From the NCBI GenBank assembly GCA_008921705.1, contig VFFE01007129.1:191504-255503 (forward strand): 64,000 nt of DNA, in the 5' to 3' direction. Numbering within the stretch: position 1 is the first letter of the stretch; each line of letters opens with the position of its first letter. Below are positions 25,085 to 36,700 of the stretch, in pieces. Made by a program: the position numbers and the translations under genes. Below the pieces are notes generated by a model. The model ran no database searches and had not been told where the DNA came from. It saw nothing but the letters and a program-made list of their open reading frames with translations. The DNA is from Burhinus oedicnemus (lineage: Eukaryota; Chordata; Aves; Charadriiformes; Burhinidae).

Positions 25085-26372
25085 TAAAAGGTGTTTTAAT
25101 GATAGCTTTTTTACTGCTGAGCTTTCTTTCCTTTTTGAAATGTAAAATTCAGTGTAGGTAACGGATAGATCAGTTTTTAATTAAATCAAGTGGTTCACAA
25201 TATTTTCTGTTTTACACTAGTCCCACTGTAATGATTTTAATGGCTTCTACTCAATGTGAGGTACTGGACAAGGGTAATGGTGAACCAGGCTCAAAATTGT
25301 CACAGGCTTGGTGACAGCCACCTGGCCTATTCCTGAGTACCAGTTATGTTACATCTCTGCAAAAAGTAGGAGATTTCAACACAAGCAAAATCAGCGTGAG
25401 GATAACAGGCTTCTTAACTGACCCATTAAAAGTGTTTCCTATTACAATGACAGACTTCCCAGCTTGACTTCAGACCTGTCTCGTCACTATGAACTTGCCC
25501 GATGACTGGGGCTGGGTTTGCTGCTCCAGACCCCCAGGGACCCCTCAGCCATGGTGGCACCCTGACGCCGTCCTTCCTAAAAAAGCCTGCTGCATCACCC
25601 ATTGAAGCGCTGCTGTTGTGTGAGCTGTCCCACCACATCTACAGCGCCCTGTGAGATTGTAGCCCTGACACGTTTTACAGGCAGGCAAGGAAGGGCCAGA
25701 AGCCAGGGACAGTGACACTTTGTGGGACATGAATCAAGTCACGAAGTAACCTTATTATGCAGCCCACCAATATTTTTACTCTGCTGGTGTGTGTTTGAGC
25801 AAATGAATCCAAGCTTCCAGTTTTCATAGTGAGAAAACCTCATTGAGTGTGATCCTTTCCTATAACAGTTCTGGGGAGGGAAGGTGAGATGGAAGCAATA
25901 TCATCTTAAAGGGCAGCAGCACAGAAGTGAACAGAAGACAGGACGGATGCTGAAGGCCTGTGAAGACCTTCTCAACCTGGCTCCCTTCAGAAAAGGAAAC
26001 ACAAATCTCCACCCCCAGAAAAGAAGGATTAATAAGAGATTTTAGTTAAACAGAAAAAAAAAATAGGAGAAGGGAAAAACAGAAACCAAAGGAAAATAAT
26101 TCAGGGGTATTGCAGAAGTGCTTAGAGCATGCTATTGCAGGTTTTACGTGACAAAATATTCTCATCATGACCTGCACGCCACTTCAGTTGTTCTGACTTG
26201 TAAGTATTTACTTCTATGAATTTCCTGTTTATATATTAATGATCTAAAATCAAAATTAAGGAGATTCAAAAAGATTCAAAAAGGCTCTTAATCTCCTTGC
26301 TCCCAGGAAGAACATTAAGAACCAGAAAACTAGTTCGTTAAAGTAAACCAAAATATCTTTCCTTTAAGAAAT
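25085..26372. other. Non-coding DNA with one GC-richer block
   Basis: Mostly AT-rich, but about 25430-25740 is clearly richer in G+C and holds 60- to 70-codon chance frames on the minus strand. I could not tie this block to a gene or to a named repeat. It may be an old retroviral or SINE-like repeat. A degenerate A/G-rich run follows at about 26040-26100. Confidence 0.4.
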
Positions 26373-27102
26373 TGTCGTGGTTTGGGCCAGATTGGCCCAA
26401 TCAGGTGGAACGACAGATGCTGTCTCTCTCCTGCTCTGCTTCCGAAGGGAGGCAGGAGAGAGAGAGAAAAAGAGAGACTTCAGAGTTTAGAAGGAGCTAA
26501 AATACTTTAATGAATTATTAATAATAAAATAATTTAAAAAAAAATGAACTATGTACAAAAGCCTATCAGGCTCCCAGGATGACAATCACATCACCAGCAG
26601 GTGCTGGGGAAGTCCCAGACCTGTCTCAGTGACGGATGGGAACTGGATTCTGTATCTGGATTCAGGATCAGGATCAAAGGCAGACAAACAGACAGACTCT
26701 TTCTTAGATGCCGGCCACTGAAGAAAGAGGGCTGACCCTTTGATCCCTCAGCTTTTATACTGAGCCTGAGGCAGATGGGATGGAATACCCTGTGAGTCAG
26801 TTTTGGGTCACCTCTCCTGTTCACTCTTCCCTGCAGGTGTGACCCGTCTACGCTTTTCCACTTCCGACCCTCCAATGGGGCAAGAAACAAAGTTGGCTGC
26901 CTTTGGGTGTTATAGCAATAAGTATAAGCAAGAGCCTCTCTGCACACCATCCCTTGGCATCAGCTGTAAACATGGGTCTTATCCCTCTGAGAGTGAACAG
27001 TTTTCTGCACAACATGCTGTTAATTTCAGCAGTTAGAAGAGGCCTAGCTCAAAAGTATAGTTGCTGAACAAAATTGGTCCTGTTTTACCTCAAACCAGGA
27101 CA
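26373..27102 (-). mobile_element. Solo LTR, ERVL-like, minus orientation (730 bp), sister of 11395-12124
   Basis: Reverse complement of the LTR family at 11395-12124 and of exactly equal length. On the minus strand it starts TGTCCTGGTTTGAGG (27102 down) and ends GGCCCAAACCACGACA at 26373. A TATAAAA box lies at 26753-26759 and an ATTAAA signal at 26506-26511, both on the minus strand. Flanks are GAAAT (26368-26372) and GAAAC (27103-27107), a 5-bp duplication with one change. By eye over U3 it agrees with the sister copy at roughly 95 per cent. No internal retroviral sequence adjoins it, so it is a solo LTR. Confidence 0.9.
26753..26759 (-). promoter_or_regulatory. LTR TATA box
   Basis: TATAAAA on the minus strand, in the same sequence context as the box at 11738-11744 in the sister LTR (a shared 'CAGTATAAAAGCTGAGGG' block). 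It marks the U3 promoter, pointing leftwards. Activity is unknown. Confidence 0.65.
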
Positions 27103-27149
27103 GAAACACATTTTAATGAGTTCAATCTGTTGGAAATGTGACTACTTCT

Positions 27150-27440
27150 TGCAAAGAAGATGTAGAACAGCTTTTGAAATTGATTTCCAAATAAGATGTG
27201 GTAGCTGCTATGACTTTCACCAGCTACAAAACAGTAGCAAGATAAGTGCTTACAGGCACGAAGCTGACACACTTATTTTGTGCTGCACAGATTGATTCGA
27301 AGGTTAAGGAGGAAGAAGAGACATTTGTCATCCTGATGGCAGAACATAACCTTTCATATTCCTGTGGTGATGCTTTAATGGAATTTATCAAAGGGACTTT
27401 CCACAGACCCAAAAGCTGCCAAGAACACAAACAGATGAGT
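27150..27440 (+). pseudogene. Degraded hAT-like transposase fragment (tentative)
   Basis: Within the open frame beginning at 27246, the segment at about 27290-27440 reads as a charged lead-in (K-V-K-E-E-E-E) followed by 'LMAEHNLSYSCGDALMEFIK' and a 'GTFHRPKSCQEHK' stretch. This matches the pattern '(A/V)EHNL(P/S)(F/Y)...D.L..L(I/K)...F..SK' that I know from hAT-family transposases and the ZBED/ZMYM-type proteins derived from them. The same frame can be followed upstream to about 27150 through two stops, and no motif is seen beyond 27440. The later half of the 249-codon frame (to 27995) looks like chance sequence. No terminal inverted repeats were found. The family call comes from motif memory only. 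Confidence 0.45.
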
Positions 27441-28419
27441 AACAAAATCCAATGGCCCAAACAGAGAAATGAATGCATTAGTGTGATAGTGTGTTACTGT
27501 TCTCTTTGTTATGCCAATTACCTTTCACTCCTTCCATGCTACTGCAAAACACCCCCCCTTCCTCCTTCTTGCCCTGAGCTTTTCTTGCTGAGCACAACAT
27601 CACATGGTATGGAATATCCCTTTGGTCAATTTGGGTCTGTCATCCAGGCAGTGTCCCCTGCCAGCCTCTTGCTACCCCCAGCCTACTGGCTTTTGGGGGC
27701 AGAAGGAAGAGACAAAACTTTGACCACTGGGTGGGGAGTAAAACCTAACGGGACATTCCTGAACATGCAAGTAACCTTGTTGAATTGGTGCATGACTGGA
27801 CAGAAGGCTGCCTTGCATAGCCCAATGAGACCTAGCAGCTCCTACAACTGTTTTGGGGCTTGGGCTCTGCACCATCACGGGAGCAGGGAAAGGAGGGCTT
27901 CTACATCTGAGGATACCATGGCTGAGGCAGTGACCCAACCCAAGCTGATCTTGTTGTCCAACAATCCAACATGCTGCTTCTCCTCTCCTGAGTGACCTTC
28001 TTGACAGATGGGGCCCAAGTCATTGACTGTTTTTATGGACATTGGTGGGGGGGGCGGAAATGGAATGAGGGAGTAACATCATGGCATGGGATGAGGAAGT
28101 GTATATGTCAAGGGACAGGGGATAGTGGTTAACAGTGACTGCTGGATGTAAAGACATTTTAATGATGTAGTACAAGTTGTAAGTGTTGGTAAGAGGGCAT
28201 TTCAAGAATGGGAAATAGAATGGAAAGGAAAAAAAAAAGGTGTGGTTTAGAAGGATCAAATATTGCAATGCAGTCTGGGTTAGTTAAGTGAGTGGAAAAG
28301 TTTGAGCTGGGTACAGAAAGGAAACAATATAGGATTGGGATGGTCAGAGGTTACTTAGATGTATCAGATAACATGGGACCTGAGCATGACATGAATGGTA
28401 TGGAATAGAGAGTGGAGAT
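27441..28419. other. Non-coding DNA, G-rich in part
   Basis: No gene recognised. The plus strand at about 28040-28420 is purine-rich (many G-G-A and G-A-A-A runs) with no tandem period. The long frame that runs through 27441-27995 has no family motif. Confidence 0.45.
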
Positions 28420-28998
28420 TGCTATGGGTCTGGCTGGGATGGAGTTAACTTTCTTCCTAGCAGCCCCTATGCTGCTGTGCTTTGCACCTGGGGCTAAAAC
28501 GGTGTTGGCTATTGCTGAGCAGGGTTTTGGGTACTGCTGAACAGTGCTCGCGCAGCATCAAGGTATCCTTTCCAGCTCCCTGCCCAAAGGCCCGCAGGCT
28601 GGGGGTGGCAAGAGGCTGACAGGGAACACCACCTGGACAACAGACTCAAACTGATCAAAAGGATACTCCATACCACTTGACATCGTGCCTCAGCAAGAAT
28701 GGCTCAGGACAAGGAAAGGATGGGAGGAGGTTCGTGGTGATGGTGTTTTCCCAAGCAAGCGTTATATATGTTGAGGCCCTGCTTGTCAGGAAGTGGTTGT
28801 ACATGTGCCTGCTGATGGGAAGCAGAGAATTAATTCCTTATTTTGCTTGGCTTAAGTGTGCAGCTGTTGCCTTGCCTGTCCAACTGTCACTAAGATGAAC
28901 CACTAATCTTCTTTCCTTTCTTCTATCTTCTCCCCATCCTGTGGGCAAGAAGAGGAGCAAAAAGGTGGGTGGGTCTTAGCTAGGGTGAACCCACCGCA
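28420..28998 (+). mobile_element. Solo LTR of a third ERVL-like type, plus orientation (about 579 bp)
   Basis: The segment begins TGCTATGGGTCTGGCTGGGATGGAGTTAAC. It continues through blocks I recognise from a widespread avian ERVL LTR: 'gctgctgtgctttgcac', 'gctattgctgagcag', 'ctccataccacttgacatcgtg', and 'gcctgctgatgggaag...gaattaattccttattttgctt'. It ends in a decayed form of the usual GGGGTTAAACCACGACA terminus at 28998. Flanks are GAGAT (28415-28419) and GATAT (28999-29003), four of five bases alike. It is visibly older than the 730-bp LTRs: no intact TATAAA, and AATAAA is missing. No internal sequence adjoins it. Confidence 0.78.
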
Positions 28999-31900
28999 GA
29001 TATAGATGACAGTTCTCCCCTGGAACACAATATTTGTGCTGTTTACTATACTCTGAAGACATACAAAACTATGTTAAAACAACACTTACATCTATTTAGT
29101 CATTTACCCTTTTCCAACCACAGCTTAAAACCATATTGACAGATTTTGGCATTAGATCATGTAATTAGTGGTTCTTCACTGGGCCTGTCCCTCTCACAAA
29201 CACTCTGCACAGCTTTCAAGATGACGTAGCAGACTGTTGGAGAAAGAAAAATATGCCTATAGAGGTAGCACCATCAGCGCTTGAGAGTGCGGGAGCAAAA
29301 CGCCTCGCGCTGACGTCTGCTGAGGGCAGTTTGCGAAGGCTTGGTGCGAAAACGTGGTCACACTCACTGAAGATGTGAAATCTGTTGTCACACTTGAAAG
29401 AAAAAAGTCACTGAAAATTAAATTCCTTCAGGGAATGCATTCACTGGAATTTATACTCTTTTTCTGATCATGGAGAGAAATTGGAGTACAGGGGAAGTGA
29501 TATTAACAGTTATCTGACCAGCCAGTTCTAGAGCTATGAATAGTAAAGTTAGAGTGAAAATCTTTCCTCCTTAAGTTGCTGGTAGCTCTATCACTCTTTT
29601 TATTAATGGTAGATCTTAATCTAGAGCTTCAGTGTCCTGATCGTCAGTACATACCACTTCCTAATATACACACTTTTACAGAGAAAAATACATTAATTCA
29701 TGTTACCAAAATACGTTGCCTCTCTGACTGCCAGAAAGTGCCTGGCAGTCAGTCCTCTATCCCTTAGTATCTCATCCTTTTTTACAGGGAAAAAGTATTG
29801 AATAATTTTTTTAAACATTTATTTCTCCCTCTGTTTGCCTGTATTCTCTACTTTTTGAGTTTGGCAGAAAAAATGCGAATAGCAAGAATGAGTTTCTCCA
29901 CTATCACTGTTGACAAAGTTCAGATTTATTTAATTTCTTTAAGAAAAATACAAAGGGGAGAAAAAGCAATTTTGCCTGATGAATAATGTATAGTCTAAAA
30001 TGAAAGACAGAAGCAGGCAAGGGAGGGAGGAAGAAAGCTGCTGCCCTGAGCAATAATTTGGCTTTATAAGTTGTAAAACAGCAAATGTGTTATGTGACAT
30101 CTGCAGGATTTGAATAGCACCTTATCTTTATCCATTTTTAATATTTGAAAGATCTGTTGCAGATCGGGAGATGCGCGTTCTGTTTGCAAGCCGCCAAAGT
30201 CTGTTCTACAGTCTGCTCCCAACTACGTGATCAGGTAACTTAAGAGTATTCTGAGGCACTTGGCAGCTGTACGATGTTTACAAATAAGGGCCTTGGTGGA
30301 GCTTATCTGCTTTACGCAGGATCTTTTTCTTTGACAGCCAAAGGCTTGATGCTAGTGAGATTGTCTGAACGGTATAAATGCTCTTAATGTAGAATCTAAT
30401 ATGCCAAAATGCTTATTAATACAGCTTCTGGTGAGTTTTTCTAAAAAGACAGTTTCTGCCTTGTGTTTGAACTCTTGTAGGAATTTCAATTTAAGATTAA
30501 AGAGGTATAAATAGTGCACTTATTCACTGGAAAGACATGAATTTGCGTTTTTTTCTGCTATGCAAAAAATAAACAAATTCAGATGATCTTTGCTGTTGTG
30601 GTAGCTGTGGGCAGCTCACTGTCAGGATGAACAGATTAGTGTGTACAATATAGGAATCAAGGACAGACTTTCCAGCAAAATAAATTCAGGTTCAGTACAT
30701 GAGCTGGCTTTAATCTTTTAATAGGGAATTGATGCCTCTAAACTTTATTTTTATGTCCTTTATTTTTCTCTAGGCTTTATTAATTTTATAAAAACAAAAT
30801 GTATAGGGGGTTTTATGCTGGATCTGTGTAATTTTGACTATCTAGATTGAGATTTATTTTACCCTTTCTGTCACCTCATTGTTTTTAGTGTCATGACTTT
30901 ATGTATATTGTCTGCTTCTTTTTCTAATAATTAGATCTCACTGAGAATTGTGCTGGTTTTATGGTGTAAGAATGCCCAAACTCCCTATCGCTTCCTCTCC
31001 ACATAAAGTAACTCCCCATTTTTATCTTTAAAATTAGTAAGCTATCTGTGTACTTGAAAAAGAAAGCCACAAAAATCTGACTCAGCAGCAATGTAGGCTC
31101 TGTGCTGAGTTGGTATAAAATTTTGCACCTTCTCTGTCCTAACAGTTTCACACTAATAATCTTTCAGAGTGATTCTAGGACCCCTTTTTTAAAAGATAGC
31201 AGGCTGAAATGAAGATTATAACATAACAGTACTGTTACTATTCTTAGGAAATCATAATTTAGAAAAGCCCTGAGAGATCTCCTGGAGCTATTTTGTGCTG
31301 CTCCCTAATATGAAATAAAATACATATGCTATTTAGGTTAGATAGACCTTATTTTGTCCTCTGTTGAAGCTTCTTTTCAGATGACAGACCCTATGCTAAT
31401 TGAAACAAAATGCTGAGATCAGACTTGGTCCACATATCTAGAAAAAGAACAATAGCTTTAAAAATCTAAAAATGCTTGCGCTTTGTGTTTTTTTCTGTGC
31501 TTAATCAGCTTATTATTCACAAAATAAAAAAATATATTAACAACTAGTAGACAGTTTCTGGTTTTCTGAAACTGATGTTCAAGCACATGGGAATTGTGGG
31601 TCTGTACTTGGGTTTGGTTTAGTTTTTTTTTAAAAAATGTAATCTTATTCTTTGCCTTAGGTAGCATGTTGCTTGCACATTCAGAGATAATTCAATTCCA
31701 TTGAAAATAAAGGTTCTTGCCCCAGGGGATCTGAGTTTGTTAGTAGGTGTCAATATGGTCTGAACATCTGCTCTACTGAAACAATATTTTACAATATTTA
31801 TCCAGTTCCTTATTGAGACATGACAACATGTGCTCTGCCTCCTTGGAAATACAGGGGATGTATTTGTTACCATAGACAGGGCTTGGCTTAGCAAACTGTT

Positions 31901-32971
31901 TGTGCTTGTGTTTGTGCTTGATGAATGATAGGATCCCTTAATGAATCTTAGTTGTTCCAGGAAACTACTGTTCTTCTTCTATAACAGCAGGACAAGAAGA
32001 AAGTCATCGTATTAGCATGAAGGGAAGTTCTTTTATGATAGTATGCAGTCCAAATGGATCTTTCCTGGGCTTACCAAAGGCTGTACTGAGAAACACGAGT
32101 GACTGAAGGCTGAATCCAAACATAAATTCAGGAAAAAAATAATTGTAGAATATCTTCTGAACTAAATTCCACTGCTAACAACTATTCACTGCCTTAAACC
32201 TTGCCTTGAAGGAACTGATTTTTCATATAATACAGCCTGCCTAAAGCGACAAGCAAAGTAAGTAATTGCATAAAATATTACAATAGTGTCAGCAAACTGA
32301 AAATGACCATGTCACTTGGTGCAATGTCAAGGGAGTGCTACCATGCATCATGTGCAGCATTTAATTACAACATCGTCAATCATTATAATATCTTCAAAAA
32401 ATATTAAACTATACACCAAGTGTTCTCCTTCTTTTAAAGGATCACAGTGCCTTTTTCCTGGATTGTTCTCTGGGTTTTACTTCCCTTCCCATTTGGATTT
32501 TCCAGCGTACATTGCCCTGCAGCACTCCCGTGACCAATGCTACAACACCAGAATACTGTTTGTCATGGCCACTGTGAGAGAGGGATAATATCTTGATTTT
32601 CTAGACAGACACTGGTGTAGCAGGACTAAGGCAAACAGCCTCTGGCTATGCAGGGACTTTCACGCAGGAAATCTGAAGAATCATGCCTGGAATATGTTCA
32701 TCAGGAGATTGACACAAGATGTGTAAACCCCCTGTTTCTCTCCAGGAGGTGTCATTGAGTAAGAAGTTGCTGTTCCCCAGCAGTGGGAAAGCGAGGGGTG
32801 TGGGGATGTCATACTGCAGTTCTTCTGGGCAGAAACCTGTTACCATCACCATTGATTTTCCTTTGTTAAGTCTGTTTTCATCATCTTTCAGGTCCATTTG
32901 CCCTGCTTATTGTTGTCCCCCCTGCCCCCTGTACCTCCCTGGTTGCTATGAAAATGCCTCTCTGCTCTTTT
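28999..32971. other. AT-rich non-coding DNA with a small CpG cluster
   Basis: No gene recognised. The stretch 29268-29375 holds an unusual number of CpG dinucleotides for this neighbourhood, including a CRE-like TGACGTC at about 29310. The rest is AT-rich with chance open frames up to 91 codons. Confidence 0.5.
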
Positions 32972-33765
32972 AGAATCACAGAATCATAGAATGGTTTAGG
33001 TTGGAAGGGACCTTAAAGATCATCTAGTTCCAAACCCCCCTTGCCATGGGCAAGGACACCTCCTACTAGACCATATTGCTCAAAGCCTCATCCAACCTTG
33101 CCTTGAACACTTCCAGGGATGGGGTCTCCACAGCTTCCCTGGGCAGCCTGTTCCAGTGTCTCACCACCCTCAGCGTGAAAAATTTCTTCCTAGTATCTAT
33201 TCTAAATCTACCTTCCTCCAGTATGAAGCCATTACCCCTCATCCTATCACAACATGCCCTTGTAAATAGTCCCTCCCTAGATTTCTTGTAGGCCCCCTTT
33301 AGGTACTGGAAGGCTGCTCTAAGGTCTCCCTGGAGGCTTCTCTTCTCCAGGCTGAACAACCCCGACTCCCTCAGCCTGTTGTCATAGCAGAGGTGCTTTA
33401 ACCCTCTGATCACCTTTGTGGCCCTCCTCTGGACCTGCTCCAACAGGTCCTTGTCCTTCCTATGTTGGGAGCTCCAGAGCTGGACACAGTACTCCAGGTG
33501 GGGTCTCACGAGAGTGGAGTAGAGGGGCAGAATCACCTCCCTTGACCTGCTGGCCACGCTTCTTTTAATGCAGCCCAGGATCCTGTTGGCCTTCTGAGCT
33601 GCAAGTGCACATTGCTGGCTGACGTCGAGCTCCTCATCCACCAACACTCCTAAGTCCCTCTCCTTAGGGCTGCTCTCGATCCACTCTCCGCCCAGCCTGT
33701 ATTTGTGCATGGGATTGCCCCAACCCATGTGCAGGACCTTGCATTTTTACTGCTGTTAAATCTCA
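32972..33765 (-). mobile_element. CR1 LINE, 5'-truncated, with 220-codon ORF2 remnant
   Basis: On the minus strand the element ends at the left with the classic CR1 tail: plus strand 'agaatcacagaatcatagaatggtttaggttggaagggacctt' at 32972-33013. The open frame 33066-33728 (220 codons) holds the ORF2 C-terminus: '[20 protein letters not shown]', '[21 protein letters not shown]', '[14 protein letters not shown]', and '[21 protein letters not shown]' ending near the normal stop. Similarity fades at about 33765, the truncation point. The frame is unbroken, so this copy is not very old. Residues differ consistently from the 24.4-kb and 43-46-kb copies, so it belongs to another CR1 subfamily. Confidence 0.93.
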
Positions 33766-36700
33766 TTGCAGCCAAAAGTGACCATCAGCCATTCTAGTAA
33801 GCCTTATTTTCTCAGTGTTGGCTTATGACAGGACTCTGCTGTCGCACCCCCTTCACTGTTGATTGGGAAAATTCTAAACAACAGCAGAATGAAATGATCT
33901 GACTTTCTTCTGTTCCACTACTGTCCATCTTCACTGTTTTCTTTTGGATACAGTTTCAGTGTCAGCCCAGTTGGGACAGGGGCAGGTTGAGTTTCCAAGT
34001 GTAAGCAGGGTTAGAAAGATTCCTCAGAGCCTCATGGTATTTTCCTCAGGAACCTTTCTGCATGCTATGGGAGAGCGGGTGACTTCATATCTTCAAGGTC
34101 ATTACTGTCCTAGGTAGGTAAGGTTTTCAAAGTGATTATAAAGTATAGTTTTCTTTAAGAGAATAAATTGGTGAAAATAGATTGATTTAAATAGAGGTGA
34201 TAATGAAGTCTTCTTTTCCACATAACTTTCTTCAGCTGGAAGTCATAACTCACAAATGCATGGCTTTTCATTTCTAAACTATGTGAGACCCGTAATTCAT
34301 GAACATAGCATTTTACACCATTTTAAAGTGCAAAATCCTTTCTTCCTTGGTTAATTAACACTAGCTAGATACCCACAAGAGCATAACCCTGTAATGCATC
34401 CAAATAACAAGATTTAATTGATTCTTCTATGGCCTATTAAAAATGCATTGAGTGCCTAAAAGATTTAAATGGGAAAAATAGAAAAACTCCTAGATTGGCC
34501 TCCATCTGACACTGAGACTGCATCTGAAAATGGAAAACTACTCTAAATGCAATTTTCCAACCAATCTCTAACAGCACAGGAGTAATGATATGGAAGTTAA
34601 AACAAGAAATTGTTACTTAATGCTAAATATAGCCCTTTATTTTGTGGGGGTTTTAGACTGAATGCAAGATGAGGTGAATAAGTTGAATTCAACTTCATAC
34701 ATTATTCACAGGGACTGAGCTAACATGATCATTCTTTTTCGTTAAAGCCACTACAAACAGCACAGCTATTCATTTTAGCACTGTTAATACAATGAAGACA
34801 TGTTAATATGGAATGTCAGTGTCTTAAATCTCTGTTACTATTTTATCAAATCTAGGTATGTTTAAAATTATTTTTTCTGTTATATTTTCCAGCTCTGATA
34901 CTTTCCACTTAATTTTTTAATGATTTAAAATACATGCAAATACAGCACAAACTGAAATCGTTTATCTACATTTATGCAATAAACTCATTAAACCCTGTTA
35001 GCTGCTCTTTATTTCTTGCATCAGTCTTGTATTGAGAGGAAATAATTAATGGTGAAATCCTTGTTAATGGGTGGCCTGCTGACAGGTCTCCTGAGTTCAT
35101 GTTGACCTCTGCTTGCTTGCAGGCCAAAAACCTCCCATTTTTAATGTCTCTAGCCTTCCTGACCAATTTGGATACTATGGATCTGATTAATTGTTTGGAA
35201 TGCAGTAGCCCCAGAGGCTCTAATCAGACACTAGTGTTCTGGTAGGACAAGTATATGCCTTTTTACGTGCACATAATACTGGCTATACACATAGTAACAG
35301 TGCTCAGCAGTGTTACAAAAAAATAAGCTCAGTAATGAATATTCCATTTTCTAACTTTTACACATCTCATGGAGACATGAGGCAGCATGGTGAAATGACT
35401 TGATCTCACAAAACCTGTAGCAGAGCCTGGAATCCAAACCAAACTTTGAGATTTAATCTACCACCCTTCTTGCAAAGCCAGCCTGTACAACCCAAGCACG
35501 CAATGTTTTTTTCCTGCTTTGTTGGGTTTTTCAACTACTTTGTACAACTACGAAGCATTAGTGAGCACGATGTTTTATAACATCCTTAACAACACAGCCA
35601 AGTTGTTAGTTCTTCACATGCAGACCTTCACGAAGTGATTATAATCCTTGCCCTTCACATCTTGCTGTGTGAACGCATATGCCTCAGGAAGTGCGTGAAA
35701 CCTATGCAGAGTATACAGCAACGCTGGATTTTTATAGCTAGGCATGGATACCTGTGTGTATAGGTTTGTGTAGCTCTAGAGCTTAGAATGACCCTGTGAC
35801 AAATCTAAAAAATGTATTATGAGAATAAAAATGTTCCACTATCATTTTAAGGTTCTTGCAAGCAGTACCCCAGGCTATTCTGAAAGTAGAACCAGATGCC
35901 AAAAATCACGCTCAATAAATGTTTTGTCCTGGTCACTTTTGCCCCCTCTTTGTGAGATGTTCAGTTTGGCTTTCTCCTTTTCTTTCCATCAACTGTGGTG
36001 TACAGCAGAGTCCTCCTATAACCCCTAAGAAATGCTTGATACTGTTTTTTAAAGTCACCCTTGATTTTAGCCCGTTGTTATTGCTGAGGTTCATCTGAAT
36101 TAGGTGTAAATGTGTAAGAAACTGTTCCAGATGGGAACACACAGATACCGTCTTGACATGAATGTATGCAATCCTAACTGACATGGACTTGGCAGCAGTT
36201 AGTTACGTGGTTGATTAACTTCTGGGGTTAGATCGTGTGATCTCGTGAGCCATGCTGTCAAGCTCAATCATTTTATGAAAGGGAAGGCCACATTAACCCT
36301 TCCATTTCTAACAAGAACCGCCATTCCCGAGGCAACCTTCAGTAGCCGGAGGTGGTCAGAAGAACAAGGGGATTTTGTGAGTCTGAAGCACCAATCACTC
36401 TGAGAAAAAAAGAAAGAAGAGCGGTTTCAAAGTAGAAAGAATGAAAATTAGTCTAATGGCTTGGATCCTCAATTGTAAATACAAATTTAAATTCCCTCAG
36501 CCAAAGGAAGTATTGAAGCTGGGTCTCCCAGAACCTGTACGAGGCCTCAAACCACAGAATTCTTGCTTTCATTTGAATGGGAAAATTGACAGAAAATGCA
36601 ATTTAAAAATCTCTTTATAAGTAGAAAAATAAGGGGGGAGGAGGAAGGTCATGTCAGTATTTAATTTTTCTCCCATATTTTGCTTTATCTACTAGACTGA

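Noticed and set aside
27441..27995. Second half of the 249-codon frame starting at 27246.
   Set aside because: It lacks the transposase-like pattern seen in the first part, shows no family motif and lies downstream of where the similarity ends.
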